From: Paraburkholderia fungorum
GTDB taxonomy: Bacteria; Pseudomonadota; Gammaproteobacteria; Burkholderiales; Burkholderiaceae
DNA length: 64,000 nt
Direction of reading: 5' to 3'
Assembly: GCF_003610895.1 (NCBI RefSeq)
Contig: NZ_MCAS01000019.1
Span: forward strand, 1 to 64,000
Shown: positions 9,078-18,337 of the stretch, in pieces
How the letters are laid out: each line of letters opens with the position of its first letter
How positions within the stretch are numbered: the stretch's first letter is position 1
Notes under the pieces: model-generated
The model's database searches: none
Seen by the model: the letters and a program-made list of their open reading frames with translations, nothing else
What the model was told of the DNA's origin: nothing
Made by a program: the position numbers and the translations under genes

Positions 9078-10007
9078 TCACTGCGCTTTTAGCTCGATCG
9101 ACTGCACGTCGTTCATTGGCGTGTAGACCTTTCCTTGCATCTCGGCGGGCGCGAGAACGTCGACCGTCATCTCACCGGTGAACCGATACTTTCCTGGCGT
9201 GACTCGACGCGAGGCAGAGGTGTTGCTGAAAGCAATGGCGGAGTACGGAACCAGGAACGCCAGGGTGACCGGCTCGCCCGGCTTCACAGTGATCTCTTTG
9301 GCATAGCGTCGCGATGCGTCGCTCAGGTACCGGGTGACGAGGCGAACGTAGAAGTTGGTACCCGCGCCATTGATCGCGCCGATCTGCACGTTCTGTAGGT
9401 CGGGACGCGCGAGATCGGGCGACCATGCGTCAGGTCCTGCGATGCTGATATCCTTCTGCCCGTCATTGCCGAACGTCAACTCGAGAACGAATCCGTCTCC
9501 GCCCGAGTGCACAGTAAAGACCGGATGGAGATTGATCTCCGGGTGGCCGCTCTTCAAGACCTTGTCGGCAATCTCAAAGAACGGATCGAGCCGGGTGTTG
9601 AACGCTTCGCCAACCTTAAAGTCGTATTCGCCCTCATAGTGTTGCCCGTCCTTGTCGAACGAAAAGGCCAGCATGGGACGGCCGGTCATACCACGCACAG
9701 GGGCAAAGGTACGGCTGCTCAAGGCCTCTTTCAGCGAGTCGATCTGTTGCCCGGTTGCCTTGTCTACAGCCAGCACATATTTGCCGATTCCCGTATACGT
9801 GGTTGCGGGTAAGACGCTGACGTCGCGCCCGCGCGCGTAGTACGAAACCTTGCCGTTCTCGACGCTGATAATCATCGGCGGAGCGGGGTTGATCGTGCCT
9901 GGCCCGTTTCGAATCACGAAAGAGTCGGAAGGATTTTTACCGCTCGCCATTTCTGTTACTCCGAAAAGAAACACGGAAACCAATGCCATCAAAGCTGCTC
10001 GGTTCAT
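9078..10007 (-). CDS. Exported protein, second copy of a probable immunity protein to the VgrG-metallopeptidase
   Basis: The 309-residue product begins MNRAALMALVSVFLFGVTEM, a clear signal peptide, so the mature protein should lie in the periplasm. It is a close paralogue of the protein at 10128-11099 over its whole length (shared GKYVL, SSRTFAP, INLHPVF, RYAKEITVKPGEPVTLAF). I do not recognise a named family. Two tandem exported proteins directly behind a VgrG with a metallopeptidase domain fit a pair of periplasmic immunity proteins; this role is inferred from position. The start at 10007 is fixed by an ATGA overlap with the end of the vgrG scar ORF at 10004-10123. It ends at TGA, 14 codons before the equivalent stop in its paralogue. 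Confidence 0.7.
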   Translation of the reverse strand: MNRAALMALVSVFLFGVTEMASGKNPSDSFVIRNGPGTINPAPPMIISVENGKVSYYARGRDVSVLPATTYTGIGKYVLAVDKATGQQIDSLKEALSSRTFAPVRGMTGRPMLAFSFDKDGQHYEGEYDFKVGEAFNTRLDPFFEIADKVLKSGHPEINLHPVFTVHSGGDGFVLELTFGNDGQKDISIAGPDAWSPDLARPDLQNVQIGAINGAGTNFYVRLVTRYLSDASRRYAKEITVKPGEPVTLAFLVPYSAIAFSNTSASRRVTPGKYRFTGEMTVDVLAPAEMQGKVYTPMNDVQSIELKAQ

Positions 10008-10123
10008 TTCAACACTTCCCATTCGATTGCGGGTCTGCCTTCGAACCGATCGCGAAAGTCATACATGTTGCGCTGCGACCGGCCGCCCGGCGACGCTTGC
10101 GTGATATTCAGAGTCGTGACCAT
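10004..10123 (-). pseudogene. vgrG scar: 39-codon ORF joining the first and last codons of two vgrG genes
   Basis: An open frame of 39 codons fills the gap between the two paralogous exported-protein genes. Its first 19 residues (MVTTLNITQASPGGRSQRN) match the N-terminus of the VgrG at 9029 (MMTTLDIRQALLSGWSQQN). Its last 20 residues (MYDFRDRFEGRPAIEWEVLK) match the C-terminus of the VgrG-metallopeptidase ending at 11096 (MYGFRDWFKDRTGIEWEVLK). The TGA overlaps the next ATG exactly as it does after the full gene. The simplest reading is that vgrG-effector plus immunity gene was duplicated in tandem and nearly all of one vgrG was later deleted, in frame. It may still be translated and keep the downstream gene coupled. 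Confidence 0.8.
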
Positions 10124-10127
10124 TTCT

Positions 10128-11099
10128 CTATGCCTCAAAATCGCTGCGACGGTACGGGCCGAAGTGAGATATCTGCGCTTGCAGATAGATTGCAGGCACG
10201 GCTTTCATTGGCGTGTAAATCTTGCCGCTCACCACGGCCGGCGCGAGAACATCGACCGTCATCTCACCGATAAACCGATAGCTTCCTGAGGTGATCCTCC
10301 TCGAAGAAGACGCGTCGCTGAAGGTAACGGCGGAGTAAGGGACCGAGAACGCCAAGGTCACCGGCTCGCCTGGCTTCACCGTGATTTCTTTCGCATAGCG
10401 TCGCGATGCTTCGCTCAGATATCGGCTCACCAGACGAACACAGAAGCTGGTACCCACGTCGTTGATCGCGCTGATCTGCACGTTCCGTTGGTCTGGGCGT
10501 GCGAGGTCAGGCGACCACGTGTCAGGTCCCGCGATTCTGATGTCCTTTTCTCCGTCATTGCCGAACGTCAGCTCGAGAACGAACCCGCCTGCGTCTGAAT
10601 GCGCAGTAAAGACCGGATGGAGATTGATTTCAGAGTGGCCGTTCTTCAAGACCTTGTCGGCAATTTGATAAAGTGGGTAAAGCTTATTGTTGAATGCTTC
10701 GCCCAATTGATAGTTATATTCGCCTTGATAGTGCCTGCCGTTCTTCTCGAACGAAAAATCGAGCACTGGGCCATGCCCCAAACCATGCTCCGGCGCAAAG
10801 GTACGGCTGCTCAAAGCCTCCTTCACGGAGTCGATTTGTTGCCCGGTATGCTCGTCCACATCCAACACATATTTGCCGATCCCAACATACGCGGTTTCGG
10901 GTAAGGCGCTCATGCTGCGCCCACGCGCATAGAACACAATCTTACCTTCCTCGACCATGACGATCATCGGTGGAGCGGGATTGATCTCGCCTTGCCCACT
11001 GCGAATCTCGAAAGAATCGGAGGGATCTTTACCGCTTGCCATTTCCGTCACGCCGAAAAGCACAACGGAAACCAACGCCATCAAAGCTATCCGGTTCAT
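10128..11099 (-). CDS. Exported protein, probable immunity protein to the VgrG-metallopeptidase (first copy)
   Basis: This 323-residue protein has a signal peptide (MNRIALMALVSVVLFGVTEM) and starts at 11099 in an ATGA overlap with the stop of the VgrG-metallopeptidase gene. That overlap is the strongest evidence that the two act as a toxin-immunity pair. It is closely similar to the tandem copy at 9078-10007. Compared with that copy it lacks two bases (TG) just after the shared CAG codon near the end. The original-type TGA is therefore not read and the protein gains the tail ISHFGPYRRSDFEA from sequence that is non-coding in the other copy. No named domain was recognised. Immunity function is inferred. 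Confidence 0.72.
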   Translation of the reverse strand: MNRIALMALVSVVLFGVTEMASGKDPSDSFEIRSGQGEINPAPPMIVMVEEGKIVFYARGRSMSALPETAYVGIGKYVLDVDEHTGQQIDSVKEALSSRTFAPEHGLGHGPVLDFSFEKNGRHYQGEYNYQLGEAFNNKLYPLYQIADKVLKNGHSEINLHPVFTAHSDAGGFVLELTFGNDGEKDIRIAGPDTWSPDLARPDQRNVQISAINDVGTSFCVRLVSRYLSEASRRYAKEITVKPGEPVTLAFSVPYSAVTFSDASSSRRITSGSYRFIGEMTVDVLAPAVVSGKIYTPMKAVPAIYLQAQISHFGPYRRSDFEA

Positions 11100-14000
11100 T
11101 TCAACACTTCCCATTCGATGCCGGTTCGATCTTTGAACCAGTCGCGAAAGCCATACATGTAGTACTTCGCTATCGCAGGCGCGGCGCTATACATGCCTTG
11201 GCCCATCAGATTCGTATCGGTAGATCGCTGCCAGTTGTCGGTCAACTGGCTCATCTGCACATCGACGAGTTTCTGCGCATTGATGTAGCCCTTGTAGACC
11301 GTCCCCCCACCCACGAAGTATTCGTCCGGCCAGGCGAACAGGTGCCCCGTCTCATGCGCGATCGCGTTCTGTGTTTCGATCGGCTTGAACCACTGCGTAG
11401 ACGTGTCCCAGGACACCTGTACTTCACCCCAGTTCTCGGCGTCGGGGCGGCTGGTAGTCGGATACAGATTGATGGTCTTGTGAGACCTGCCGGTGTCGAC
11501 GAACTTCACATTCAGGGCGATAGCTACCTTGCACGTGCACGCACCGCCGCGGGGGCAGGCCTTCGGTCGCATGTAGTAGTTGTTCTCGTTCAGCCGGCTC
11601 TCGATCCGCTTCTGAAAACCCGCGACGCTACCCAGGCCGCCTGTGCGATTGACGGGCTTCAGCTTGACGCCCGGGGCAATGCCGTTGGTGTTGAACGGAA
11701 TCGACTTGGGCTTGCCGGCCGCGTCCATCGCGACCTGCCCGCTGGCATCGAGCAGATACTGATCCTTCAGCAAGACTTTAATGATGACGGTGGCGCTCAA
11801 CTGCGTGGTTGAAGGCGAGTACTCAATATCGAATGTCCCGCTTGAACCCGCAAAGTTCAGGAGCGTAGGCTTGCCGCTGCTATCTAGGACCGCTTTGCCC
11901 GACGCGTCCGTCTCGTAATAGTCGGCGCCTCCCATGCTAACGGTGTAGTCATTCTGCTTGGCCGCCTGCAGTTGCTGGGCGCACACGCTCGGCGGCGGTG
12001 CCGGCTGTTTTGAAGGCGGCCCGGCCAACTCGCTGGAAATCGGGATGTAGGGCCTCGGCCCCGACGCGCCGGCAGCCTGCGATCCCAGGCCCGGCCCTGG
12101 CGGCGCAGCCGGCGCGGATGCAGGTGCCGATGCTGCGGCTAGTGCTGGCACCGCCGCGGACGCCGACGTCGCTGCAAGCGACGAAGCTCCCCCCGCGCCG
12201 CCGCTCGTGAAGCCACCGGCGAGAAAGTCACAGACATCGCCCGGCGGCGGCGTTACGGGCAGCGCGGGTAACGAGACCGTCGTCGTCGCCGGCCCCGGGA
12301 ACGGATGCGAGCCCGCCTTCACGAGGAATTGCCCCGGTGTCTCCACGGTAATGTCCGCGCCCTTGAGCGTGATCCGGTTCGGCCCCTGTTGCAGAACGAT
12401 GGCATCCTGCGCCAACACGTCGACGCGGTCTTCGGTCGACATGATACGTACCGATTGATCCGCGAGAATCTCCATGGTGGCCGTGTGCGCCTCGATGCTC
12501 ACCGGCCCTTGATTGGCGATCGCCTTGAGCCCGCCAGCGGCGCTGAACAAACTCACTGCATCGCCCGACGCGGCTGCTACCGTCGCCCCGGCGGCCAGAT
12601 GCGCATCGCCCTGCGCAGTCAGATGCACATGCTCGGCGGCATATGAAACCGCGCTGGCCGGTGTGGTGAACGCGATGTTTTCCGGCGATTCCAGCACGAT
12701 GGCCGGCGTCGCGAAGCGCTCGACCGGGGCTCCGCCGTCGCGTTGCGTGCCCACCGGCCGGGTTGCGCTCTGGCCGTTGACGGCGCCCGTGTACTTGCCG
12801 TCCTGCTGCGGATCGATCGCCTTCAGGAAATCGGCTTGCGCGGCATTGCCCGCGAAGCCGCTCGCCTTCGCGCCGGTGGCCGAGCTGTCGAGGCGTTTGG
12901 CGGTCGCGACAGCCTGTTTCAACTGACCTACGCTTTCGGCGGCATCCATCTGGGTCGAGGTCGCCTGCGCACGCGCGGTACTCGACACGAGCATGCCATC
13001 GCCGGCTCGCACGACACTCCAACCCTGCGTGGCCAGTTCGAACCCTTCACCGCGATACGCACCGCGCACCGCGCCTTGCTGAGCGATCAGATAGCCTTGC
13101 GACAGGCCGCTGTTCGCAACCGAGTTGACCAACTCGTGGCGCGACTGACCCGACGCGTCGTCCATCACCCAGCGGCTGCCGGATTGGCCGTCCAGCGTCT
13201 GCGTCTGCATGCCCGACAGGGTGCCCGGGTGATTCGCACTGCTGCCTTCACCGGCGGCGAATGGCGGTTGCACACGTCCGCCGTAAACCTGCCCCAGCAC
13301 CACTGGCATATCGATGTTGCCGGAGTCGAAACCGACCACCACTTCTGCACCTATCCGCGGTGTGAAACTGTGTCCGAAATTGGGGCCGGCCGTTTGTTCG
13401 GCGAGGCGTGCCACCACGCCGGACTGATGGTTGCCCGGCGCATGGCCGGCCGGATTCGAGCGGCTCGCCGTATCGGTGAGACCGCCGGGCAGCGGAGCCA
13501 CGCCTCGCATCCACGGGAACTGGATGCGTACCTGGTGATCCCGTGTACTGCTGACCCGGCTGCCGGGCTCGCCCACCACGATGGCGGTCTGCACCCCGGA
13601 TACCGTCGGCCGGTCGCGATAAGGCGGCACGATCGGCACGCCAACGGGCACCGCGACAAAGCGATTGCGATAATGCCCCTGCTCCAGTTCCCCTTGCGCC
13701 AACAGTTGGGCGATTTCGGCACCGAGGTTGTTGACGGCCTCATGCTCGATCGACAACGGGACAAACGAAATCGCCTTGTCCAGATAGCCGGTCAGCGTAT
13801 GGACTTTGCCAGCTTCCAATGTGCGCGACGAACCGGCGCCGTGATGGATCAGCTTCGGCAGACGCAATGCGTCAAAGCGTTGCTCGGCATAACGCTGAGC
13901 GCCGTCGACCGTGTCGAAACGCCCGGCGCGCTGCGCATCGAAAATCTCCCGGACGGGCATGACGGGTGCGCCGGAATCGGCTTGCCCCTGGGCGTGCCCA

Positions 14001-14746
14001 GTGAGCGCCAGCAACTCGCTCGCTTTCCAGCTCGTCGCGACGACGCGATCGGGCACGATCTGATGGCGTTCGGTGAACTGCGTCACTACCCCGTCCGGAT
14101 CGCCTACGTCCTGTTGATTGAACGCAATCGTGCTGCCCTTGCCGAGCTCGGCACGGCGATCGAACACCACTACCGTGTGGTCGCCTGACGGCGCCGCGCC
14201 GCTATCCTGCGCGTGTTCGATGCGAAAGGACATGCCAGCTTCCGATAGCTGGCGCATCACGAAAGCGAAATCGGTCTCGCGATATTGGCCTCGCAGACCG
14301 AATGTGCGCTGCGGTTCCTTGAGCTCGTAGCGTCGGCGCGCCTCCGGATAATCGCCGAACACCCGTTCACAGACGCCCTCGGTATTGAGATCGGTGAAAT
14401 ACAGGCAATTGCGGCGCAGATGCAGGAAGGCGAGCCACGATTCCAGCGTGAGCCGGTAGCGGGTGATCTCGCCATCGCTGTCTGCATAGGCGGCATGGGT
14501 GATATAGCCGTTCCAGCAGCGCTCGCCCGCGCCGGTAGCGAGCCGCAAACGCGCGGCGCTGCCGAGCAGCGGAGTCAGGTCGAGGAACGGCTCGTTCGAC
14601 AGCACGTCGATTTCAAAACGAAACGATTCGTTGATGGCTTCGCGACCGTGAAAACGTTCGACCGCGAATTTGCGCGGCAATGCAGTATCGATCTGGATAT
14701 GGCGAGTGGCCTGCGAATACCCCGTCAATGCGGCAACAAGATCCAT
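11096..14746 (-). CDS. vgrG: Evolved VgrG with C-terminal zinc-metallopeptidase toxin domain
   Basis: The 1216-residue protein has a complete VgrG (gp27/gp5-like part to about residue 570, DUF2345 to about 830), then an Ala/Pro/Ser-rich linker (about 850-930), then a C-terminal domain of about 290 residues. That domain contains HETGHLFAWPDEY, with the HExxH zinc motif at residues 1131-1135 and an acidic DE pair six residues later as a possible third ligand; further on NLMGQG could form a Met-turn. It resembles the metallopeptidase extension of Pseudomonas VgrG2b in plan. The downstream partners are exported, which suggests that the toxin acts in the periplasm of the target. A GGGGAAA ribosome-binding site precedes the start. 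Confidence 0.87.
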   Translation of the reverse strand: MDLVAALTGYSQATRHIQIDTALPRKFAVERFHGREAINESFRFEIDVLSNEPFLDLTPLLGSAARLRLATGAGERCWNGYITHAAYADSDGEITRYRLTLESWLAFLHLRRNCLYFTDLNTEGVCERVFGDYPEARRRYELKEPQRTFGLRGQYRETDFAFVMRQLSEAGMSFRIEHAQDSGAAPSGDHTVVVFDRRAELGKGSTIAFNQQDVGDPDGVVTQFTERHQIVPDRVVATSWKASELLALTGHAQGQADSGAPVMPVREIFDAQRAGRFDTVDGAQRYAEQRFDALRLPKLIHHGAGSSRTLEAGKVHTLTGYLDKAISFVPLSIEHEAVNNLGAEIAQLLAQGELEQGHYRNRFVAVPVGVPIVPPYRDRPTVSGVQTAIVVGEPGSRVSSTRDHQVRIQFPWMRGVAPLPGGLTDTASRSNPAGHAPGNHQSGVVARLAEQTAGPNFGHSFTPRIGAEVVVGFDSGNIDMPVVLGQVYGGRVQPPFAAGEGSSANHPGTLSGMQTQTLDGQSGSRWVMDDASGQSRHELVNSVANSGLSQGYLIAQQGAVRGAYRGEGFELATQGWSVVRAGDGMLVSSTARAQATSTQMDAAESVGQLKQAVATAKRLDSSATGAKASGFAGNAAQADFLKAIDPQQDGKYTGAVNGQSATRPVGTQRDGGAPVERFATPAIVLESPENIAFTTPASAVSYAAEHVHLTAQGDAHLAAGATVAAASGDAVSLFSAAGGLKAIANQGPVSIEAHTATMEILADQSVRIMSTEDRVDVLAQDAIVLQQGPNRITLKGADITVETPGQFLVKAGSHPFPGPATTTVSLPALPVTPPPGDVCDFLAGGFTSGGAGGASSLAATSASAAVPALAAASAPASAPAAPPGPGLGSQAAGASGPRPYIPISSELAGPPSKQPAPPPSVCAQQLQAAKQNDYTVSMGGADYYETDASGKAVLDSSGKPTLLNFAGSSGTFDIEYSPSTTQLSATVIIKVLLKDQYLLDASGQVAMDAAGKPKSIPFNTNGIAPGVKLKPVNRTGGLGSVAGFQKRIESRLNENNYYMRPKACPRGGACTCKVAIALNVKFVDTGRSHKTINLYPTTSRPDAENWGEVQVSWDTSTQWFKPIETQNAIAHETGHLFAWPDEYFVGGGTVYKGYINAQKLVDVQMSQLTDNWQRSTDTNLMGQGMYSAAPAIAKYYMYGFRDWFKDRTGIEWEVLK

Positions 14747-14827
14747 GTCATTTCCCCGTGTTCGTACGCGAGCACTGCATGCTCAAGCGCATTGCCTGCA
14801 TCGGCGACTTCGAATTGGCGATTTGCA

Positions 14828-17623
14828 TCAGGCTGCCTTCGCGGCCAGGGCGCTGCCCGATTCCATTGCGTGCAACAGACACTCCACGCAAACCTTGTCG
14901 GGAAAATTGGGTAATTGCGTATCCAACTGGTTCGGCCCTTCGAACGAGTGCTCTGCCGCATGCACCACGAACGCACCCGGACAGCCGAAAGTCACATTGC
15001 CACCCTCGATGGTCAGATGCGCGCCGCCGCTCACCGCGAGGTGCACGGTTTTCCTGGCGGCCAACTCGACGTCCGCACCGATGGACGCCACCTTCAGCTC
15101 GTCTCGGGAACGCAGCGCCAGCACGTCGTGCTGCGCCTGCAGGTCGAGATTGTCCTTACCCGCAATCACGCTCAACCCCACGCCGTTCGCCGCATTGGCG
15201 CCAGCGAGCCAGCCAATGCCCTGGCCGCTGTGCACGCGCAGCGCCTGGTTGACGGCCACGTTGGTGTCGAGGCCGCTGCCGACGGTCAGGGTTTCGCCAG
15301 CTGCCCACTGCAGCGCCTGTCCGGCAAGAACACCCTGGCCGCCCTGCGCTTCGATGCCCAGCACGGCGTCACCCGTGTGAGGCAGCGGCTTGTCCGTCGC
15401 CCGGTTCGGAGCATCGGCCACCCCTTGCTGGAAGCCGTCCGCGCTCACCGTGGTCCCGAAGCTTTGTGCCAGCGCGTTGAGCGGCGCGGCCTGGCCGTTG
15501 ATCATCGACTGATCGGCGCTCTTCACGCCGCGCTGGGCTGCCAGCGGCATGGTCTGGTGCGTGTCGGCCGTCTTGTCGAGCAGACCGGCCAGCGTGATTT
15601 GCTGCGCGAGCAACGAGCGCAGCGGGGCAACGTCCCCCGCGGGCTGCCCCGCGCCCGCCGCGTAACTGCTGATCAGCACGCCCCGTTCGCCGCGCACGGC
15701 GCCGTAGGCATCCGAGCGCAACTCGAGGCCCTGCCCACGGAAGCTGCCGAGGTAGTTATCAGCCTGGTAGCGCAGATGTCCCAGATTGAGCTGCGTGGCT
15801 GCATGACTCGCGCTCATCTGCAGGCGGCCCATGCCGTCGCTGTCGTCCGCCACCAGTTGGTTGGCGCCCTGGCCGTCGAAGCCCTGGCTCTTGAAACCTG
15901 ACAACGCGCCGGCGTGATTGTGCCGGTCCGCCCCCGCACCCGCGCCGTGCCACGCCGGACCGTGACCGCCGGAAAGATTGCCCTGGGCGCTCGCCATCTG
16001 GTCTGCAGCTTGCCGGTAGACCGAATCGTCGAGCGGCTGCCCCGGTTCGCCGCCGGGCGTCGGGGCTTCGCCGCCTTCCCCGCGGCCGTTGAACAGGCCG
16101 CCGAGCACGACGGGCCTGTCGATCAAGCCGTGGTGGAATTGCACCAGCACTTCCTGGCCAATCCGCTGGATCTGCTGCAGCCCGTGCCCGTCACTGGCAA
16201 GCCGCTGCATGGTGCGGGTCGGATAGGTGCCGGTGTCGCCCTCGGCCTGCCAGTGAAAACGCAGCCGCAACCGGCCCTGCGCATCCATATGAACCGGGCC
16301 GGTCGCACCCGGACTGGATTCCCCCTGCGGACCGACCACGATGGCGGTCTGCGCGCCGAGTGCCGTCGGCACGGGGTTCAAGCGTTGCCCCGTGCCGTCC
16401 TCCAGCGTCGGGCGCCAAGGCTGTGAGCGCGGTACCGCCTCGAAACGATTCGCGTAACCTCCGGCCTTCGCCTGCTTGAGCACGCGTGAATCGAGATCCG
16501 CCGACGGCAATGCGCCGAGACTCCGCTCAACCGTTTCCATGACGGTCTGCGGCAGATTGTTGACGCCCGCATGCTGCACTGCCGTCAGCAGAAACGCATC
16601 TGGCACTTGTGCCCCGCTGCGCACCTGCCCCCAGGGCGCCTGCGTTGGCCGCAGCGCGCGGCCGGACGCGGCAGTGCGCAGTGTGCTGTAGCCGGTCCAG
16701 AAACGCGCTTGGGAAACGATCGCCTGCGCCTGGCGTCGCGCGGTGTCCTCGGCCTGGCGAAGGCTGGCGAAGGCCTCCGGTCCGACGTCGTCATACAATT
16801 CGCGGGCCCCGCCAGGATTGCCGAGGCTTGCCGCCGCGGTGGTCGACTGATTGCTGCGATAGTCGCTGCTGATCAACGTGAGACGGTCGGCCGTTAGCGA
16901 CAGCGACTGCCCCATACCGAGGATCATGTCGTCCGCCGCCGTCGCCATGTCGCTCAGGCGCTGCGGCACGCCGCCGAGGCGAACGGAAGTATCGTCTTCG
17001 GGAAGCTGCGTGCTGTCGTCGAAAATCAGCAGCGTGTGGCCGGACGGCGCATCCGTATCTTCGACGAAGCAAAAGCCCAGACCCGACGTGGCAAGCAGAT
17101 GGCGGACGAAATCGTAATGGCTGTGAGTTCGGTACTGGACGATGTAATCGCTCGGGCCAAGCGCCTCGATGCGCTGATTCGCCTCTGTCGTGAAACGCCA
17201 TTGGGCGATATTGGCGTAATCGCCGAAGATGGTGCCGAGCACTTCGGCCACCGTCTGGTTGACGAACGTGCGCTCGTCGCGACCGTGGGCCAATGCCGCC
17301 AGCCAAGGCACCAATTGCAGATAGTAACGGGCGAGGCCCGCGTCGTAGCCGATACATTCGGCCTCGGCTACGAGGCCGCTACGGGTTGCGACCGTAGCGT
17401 CACCCGACATGGTTCGAATCGTGGCGCGCTGCCCGAGCATCGCCTCCAGATCCAGGCCCGGGTCGGTGGCCAACGCGTAGACATCCCATTGATAGTTGTC
17501 GCCCAGCGACTCGCGACCAACCCAGCGCTCGATCTGCATGGCCGATAAAGGCCCGCTCCCCTCGAGCGAATAGAGACGATTAAACGTGCTGAACATCGAC
17601 GTGAATTGCGCGATAACGCTCAT
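14828..17623 (-). CDS. vgrG: T6SS spike protein VgrG with DUF2345 region
   Basis: The 931-residue VgrG starts at the ATG at 17623, preceded by GAGAGAG; the frame is open further upstream, but the encoded extra residues do not look VgrG-like. MSVIAQFTSMFSTFNRLYSL begins the gp27-like part; the OB region lies around residues 490-560 (LQQIRQRIGQEVLVQFHHG-type segment) and DUF2345 occupies the C-terminal third. The end, HSFEGPNQLDTQLPNFPDKV, carries no toxin. It is the first gene of the minus-strand run and is followed 81 bases later by the VgrG-metallopeptidase. It is divergent from the PAAR/KAS-like pair at 18077-19770, which it may use as its tip. Both its ends are recognisable in the remnant at 23692-24057. 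Confidence 0.92.
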   Translation of the reverse strand: MSVIAQFTSMFSTFNRLYSLEGSGPLSAMQIERWVGRESLGDNYQWDVYALATDPGLDLEAMLGQRATIRTMSGDATVATRSGLVAEAECIGYDAGLARYYLQLVPWLAALAHGRDERTFVNQTVAEVLGTIFGDYANIAQWRFTTEANQRIEALGPSDYIVQYRTHSHYDFVRHLLATSGLGFCFVEDTDAPSGHTLLIFDDSTQLPEDDTSVRLGGVPQRLSDMATAADDMILGMGQSLSLTADRLTLISSDYRSNQSTTAAASLGNPGGARELYDDVGPEAFASLRQAEDTARRQAQAIVSQARFWTGYSTLRTAASGRALRPTQAPWGQVRSGAQVPDAFLLTAVQHAGVNNLPQTVMETVERSLGALPSADLDSRVLKQAKAGGYANRFEAVPRSQPWRPTLEDGTGQRLNPVPTALGAQTAIVVGPQGESSPGATGPVHMDAQGRLRLRFHWQAEGDTGTYPTRTMQRLASDGHGLQQIQRIGQEVLVQFHHGLIDRPVVLGGLFNGRGEGGEAPTPGGEPGQPLDDSVYRQAADQMASAQGNLSGGHGPAWHGAGAGADRHNHAGALSGFKSQGFDGQGANQLVADDSDGMGRLQMSASHAATQLNLGHLRYQADNYLGSFRGQGLELRSDAYGAVRGERGVLISSYAAGAGQPAGDVAPLRSLLAQQITLAGLLDKTADTHQTMPLAAQRGVKSADQSMINGQAAPLNALAQSFGTTVSADGFQQGVADAPNRATDKPLPHTGDAVLGIEAQGGQGVLAGQALQWAAGETLTVGSGLDTNVAVNQALRVHSGQGIGWLAGANAANGVGLSVIAGKDNLDLQAQHDVLALRSRDELKVASIGADVELAARKTVHLAVSGGAHLTIEGGNVTFGCPGAFVVHAAEHSFEGPNQLDTQLPNFPDKVCVECLLHAMESGSALAAKAA

Positions 17624-18076
17624 GTGGGCCCGCTCTCTCAAATTAAGACCGCTTTCTTTGAGTACATATTGCCGCATAAGAAACCGGAAATTCATTAATC
17701 GGCCAATATGACCGCTTTCTTTGAACGCCGGCGGCATCACCCCATCCATTCAGATGCGTGTTCATGCGCCCCCGTTTGCGGTCAGACATTTTAAAGACAG
17801 TCCGAGGCTTATGCCATAAAAACCCTGATATTTAACAAATGACCCGGTATTGGCAGCGCTATACCGAAGCAATTCAAACGCTCTATGACCATCGCCATTG
17901 CCTTATCTGAAAGGGGAATCGCTGATACTTCAATTAAATCCGCCAGATTGGAGTATCGCTTCCTACCGGCATTAGCAAGTAAAATCGGGAATCCCCGTTT
18001 CAGCCAATCGGCTGAGTGCGATCGGGCCATTCAATACGCATGGCTCAAACGGATAGAGCGAAAAGGAAACCAGCGT
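17624..18076. other. Divergent intergenic region between vgrG and the PAAR/KAS-like pair
   Basis: These 453 bases are more AT-rich than the flanking genes and contain no convincing gene. Both transcription units must have their promoters here. The only clear structure is the 15-base direct repeat described separately. A good ribosome-binding site (AAAAGGAAAC) lies just before the PAAR start at 18077. Confidence 0.6.
17647..17724. repeat. 15-bp perfect direct repeat upstream of vgrG
   Basis: GACCGCTTTCTTTGA occurs at 17647-17661 and again at 17710-17724, 63 bases apart (six helical turns), 24 to 100 bases upstream of the vgrG start. The flanks differ, so this is not a long duplication. It could be a paired binding site for a regulator of the vgrG run. 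Confidence 0.5.
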
Positions 18077-18337
18077 ATGACACGTCCATTTATTGTCCTC
18101 GGCGACAAACACAGCCACGGCGGCTCAGTTACCAGCGCGGCGACCAGCGCCAAAATCGGCGGCAAGAACATTGCCCGCCGCAACGACAAGGTAACCTGCC
18201 CGATTCACGGCCCCAACCACATCGCCGACGGCGATGACACGGCCATCATCGAAAACGAAGGCGCCGCCCGCGACGGCTACAAAACCGCCTGCGGCGCGAC
18301 GCTGATCGCGAGCCAGTCGACCACCGGCGGCGCATGA
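18077..18337 (+). CDS. PAAR-domain T6SS spike-tip protein
   Basis: This 86-residue protein opens MTRPFIVLGDKHSHGGSVTS and contains the PAAR-type CPIHGPNHIADGD segment and a closing DGYKTACGATLIAS. H12, H14, C41 and H44 are candidate metal ligands. The ATG at 18077 has a strong AAGGAAA signal. The next gene begins inside its stop codon (ATGA). No toxin domain is attached. A frameshifted relative lies in inverted orientation at 23263-23448. It probably sharpens the spike of the divergent VgrG, by family function. Confidence 0.9.
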   Translation: MTRPFIVLGDKHSHGGSVTSAATSAKIGGKNIARRNDKVTCPIHGPNHIADGDDTAIIENEGAARDGYKTACGATLIASQSTTGGA

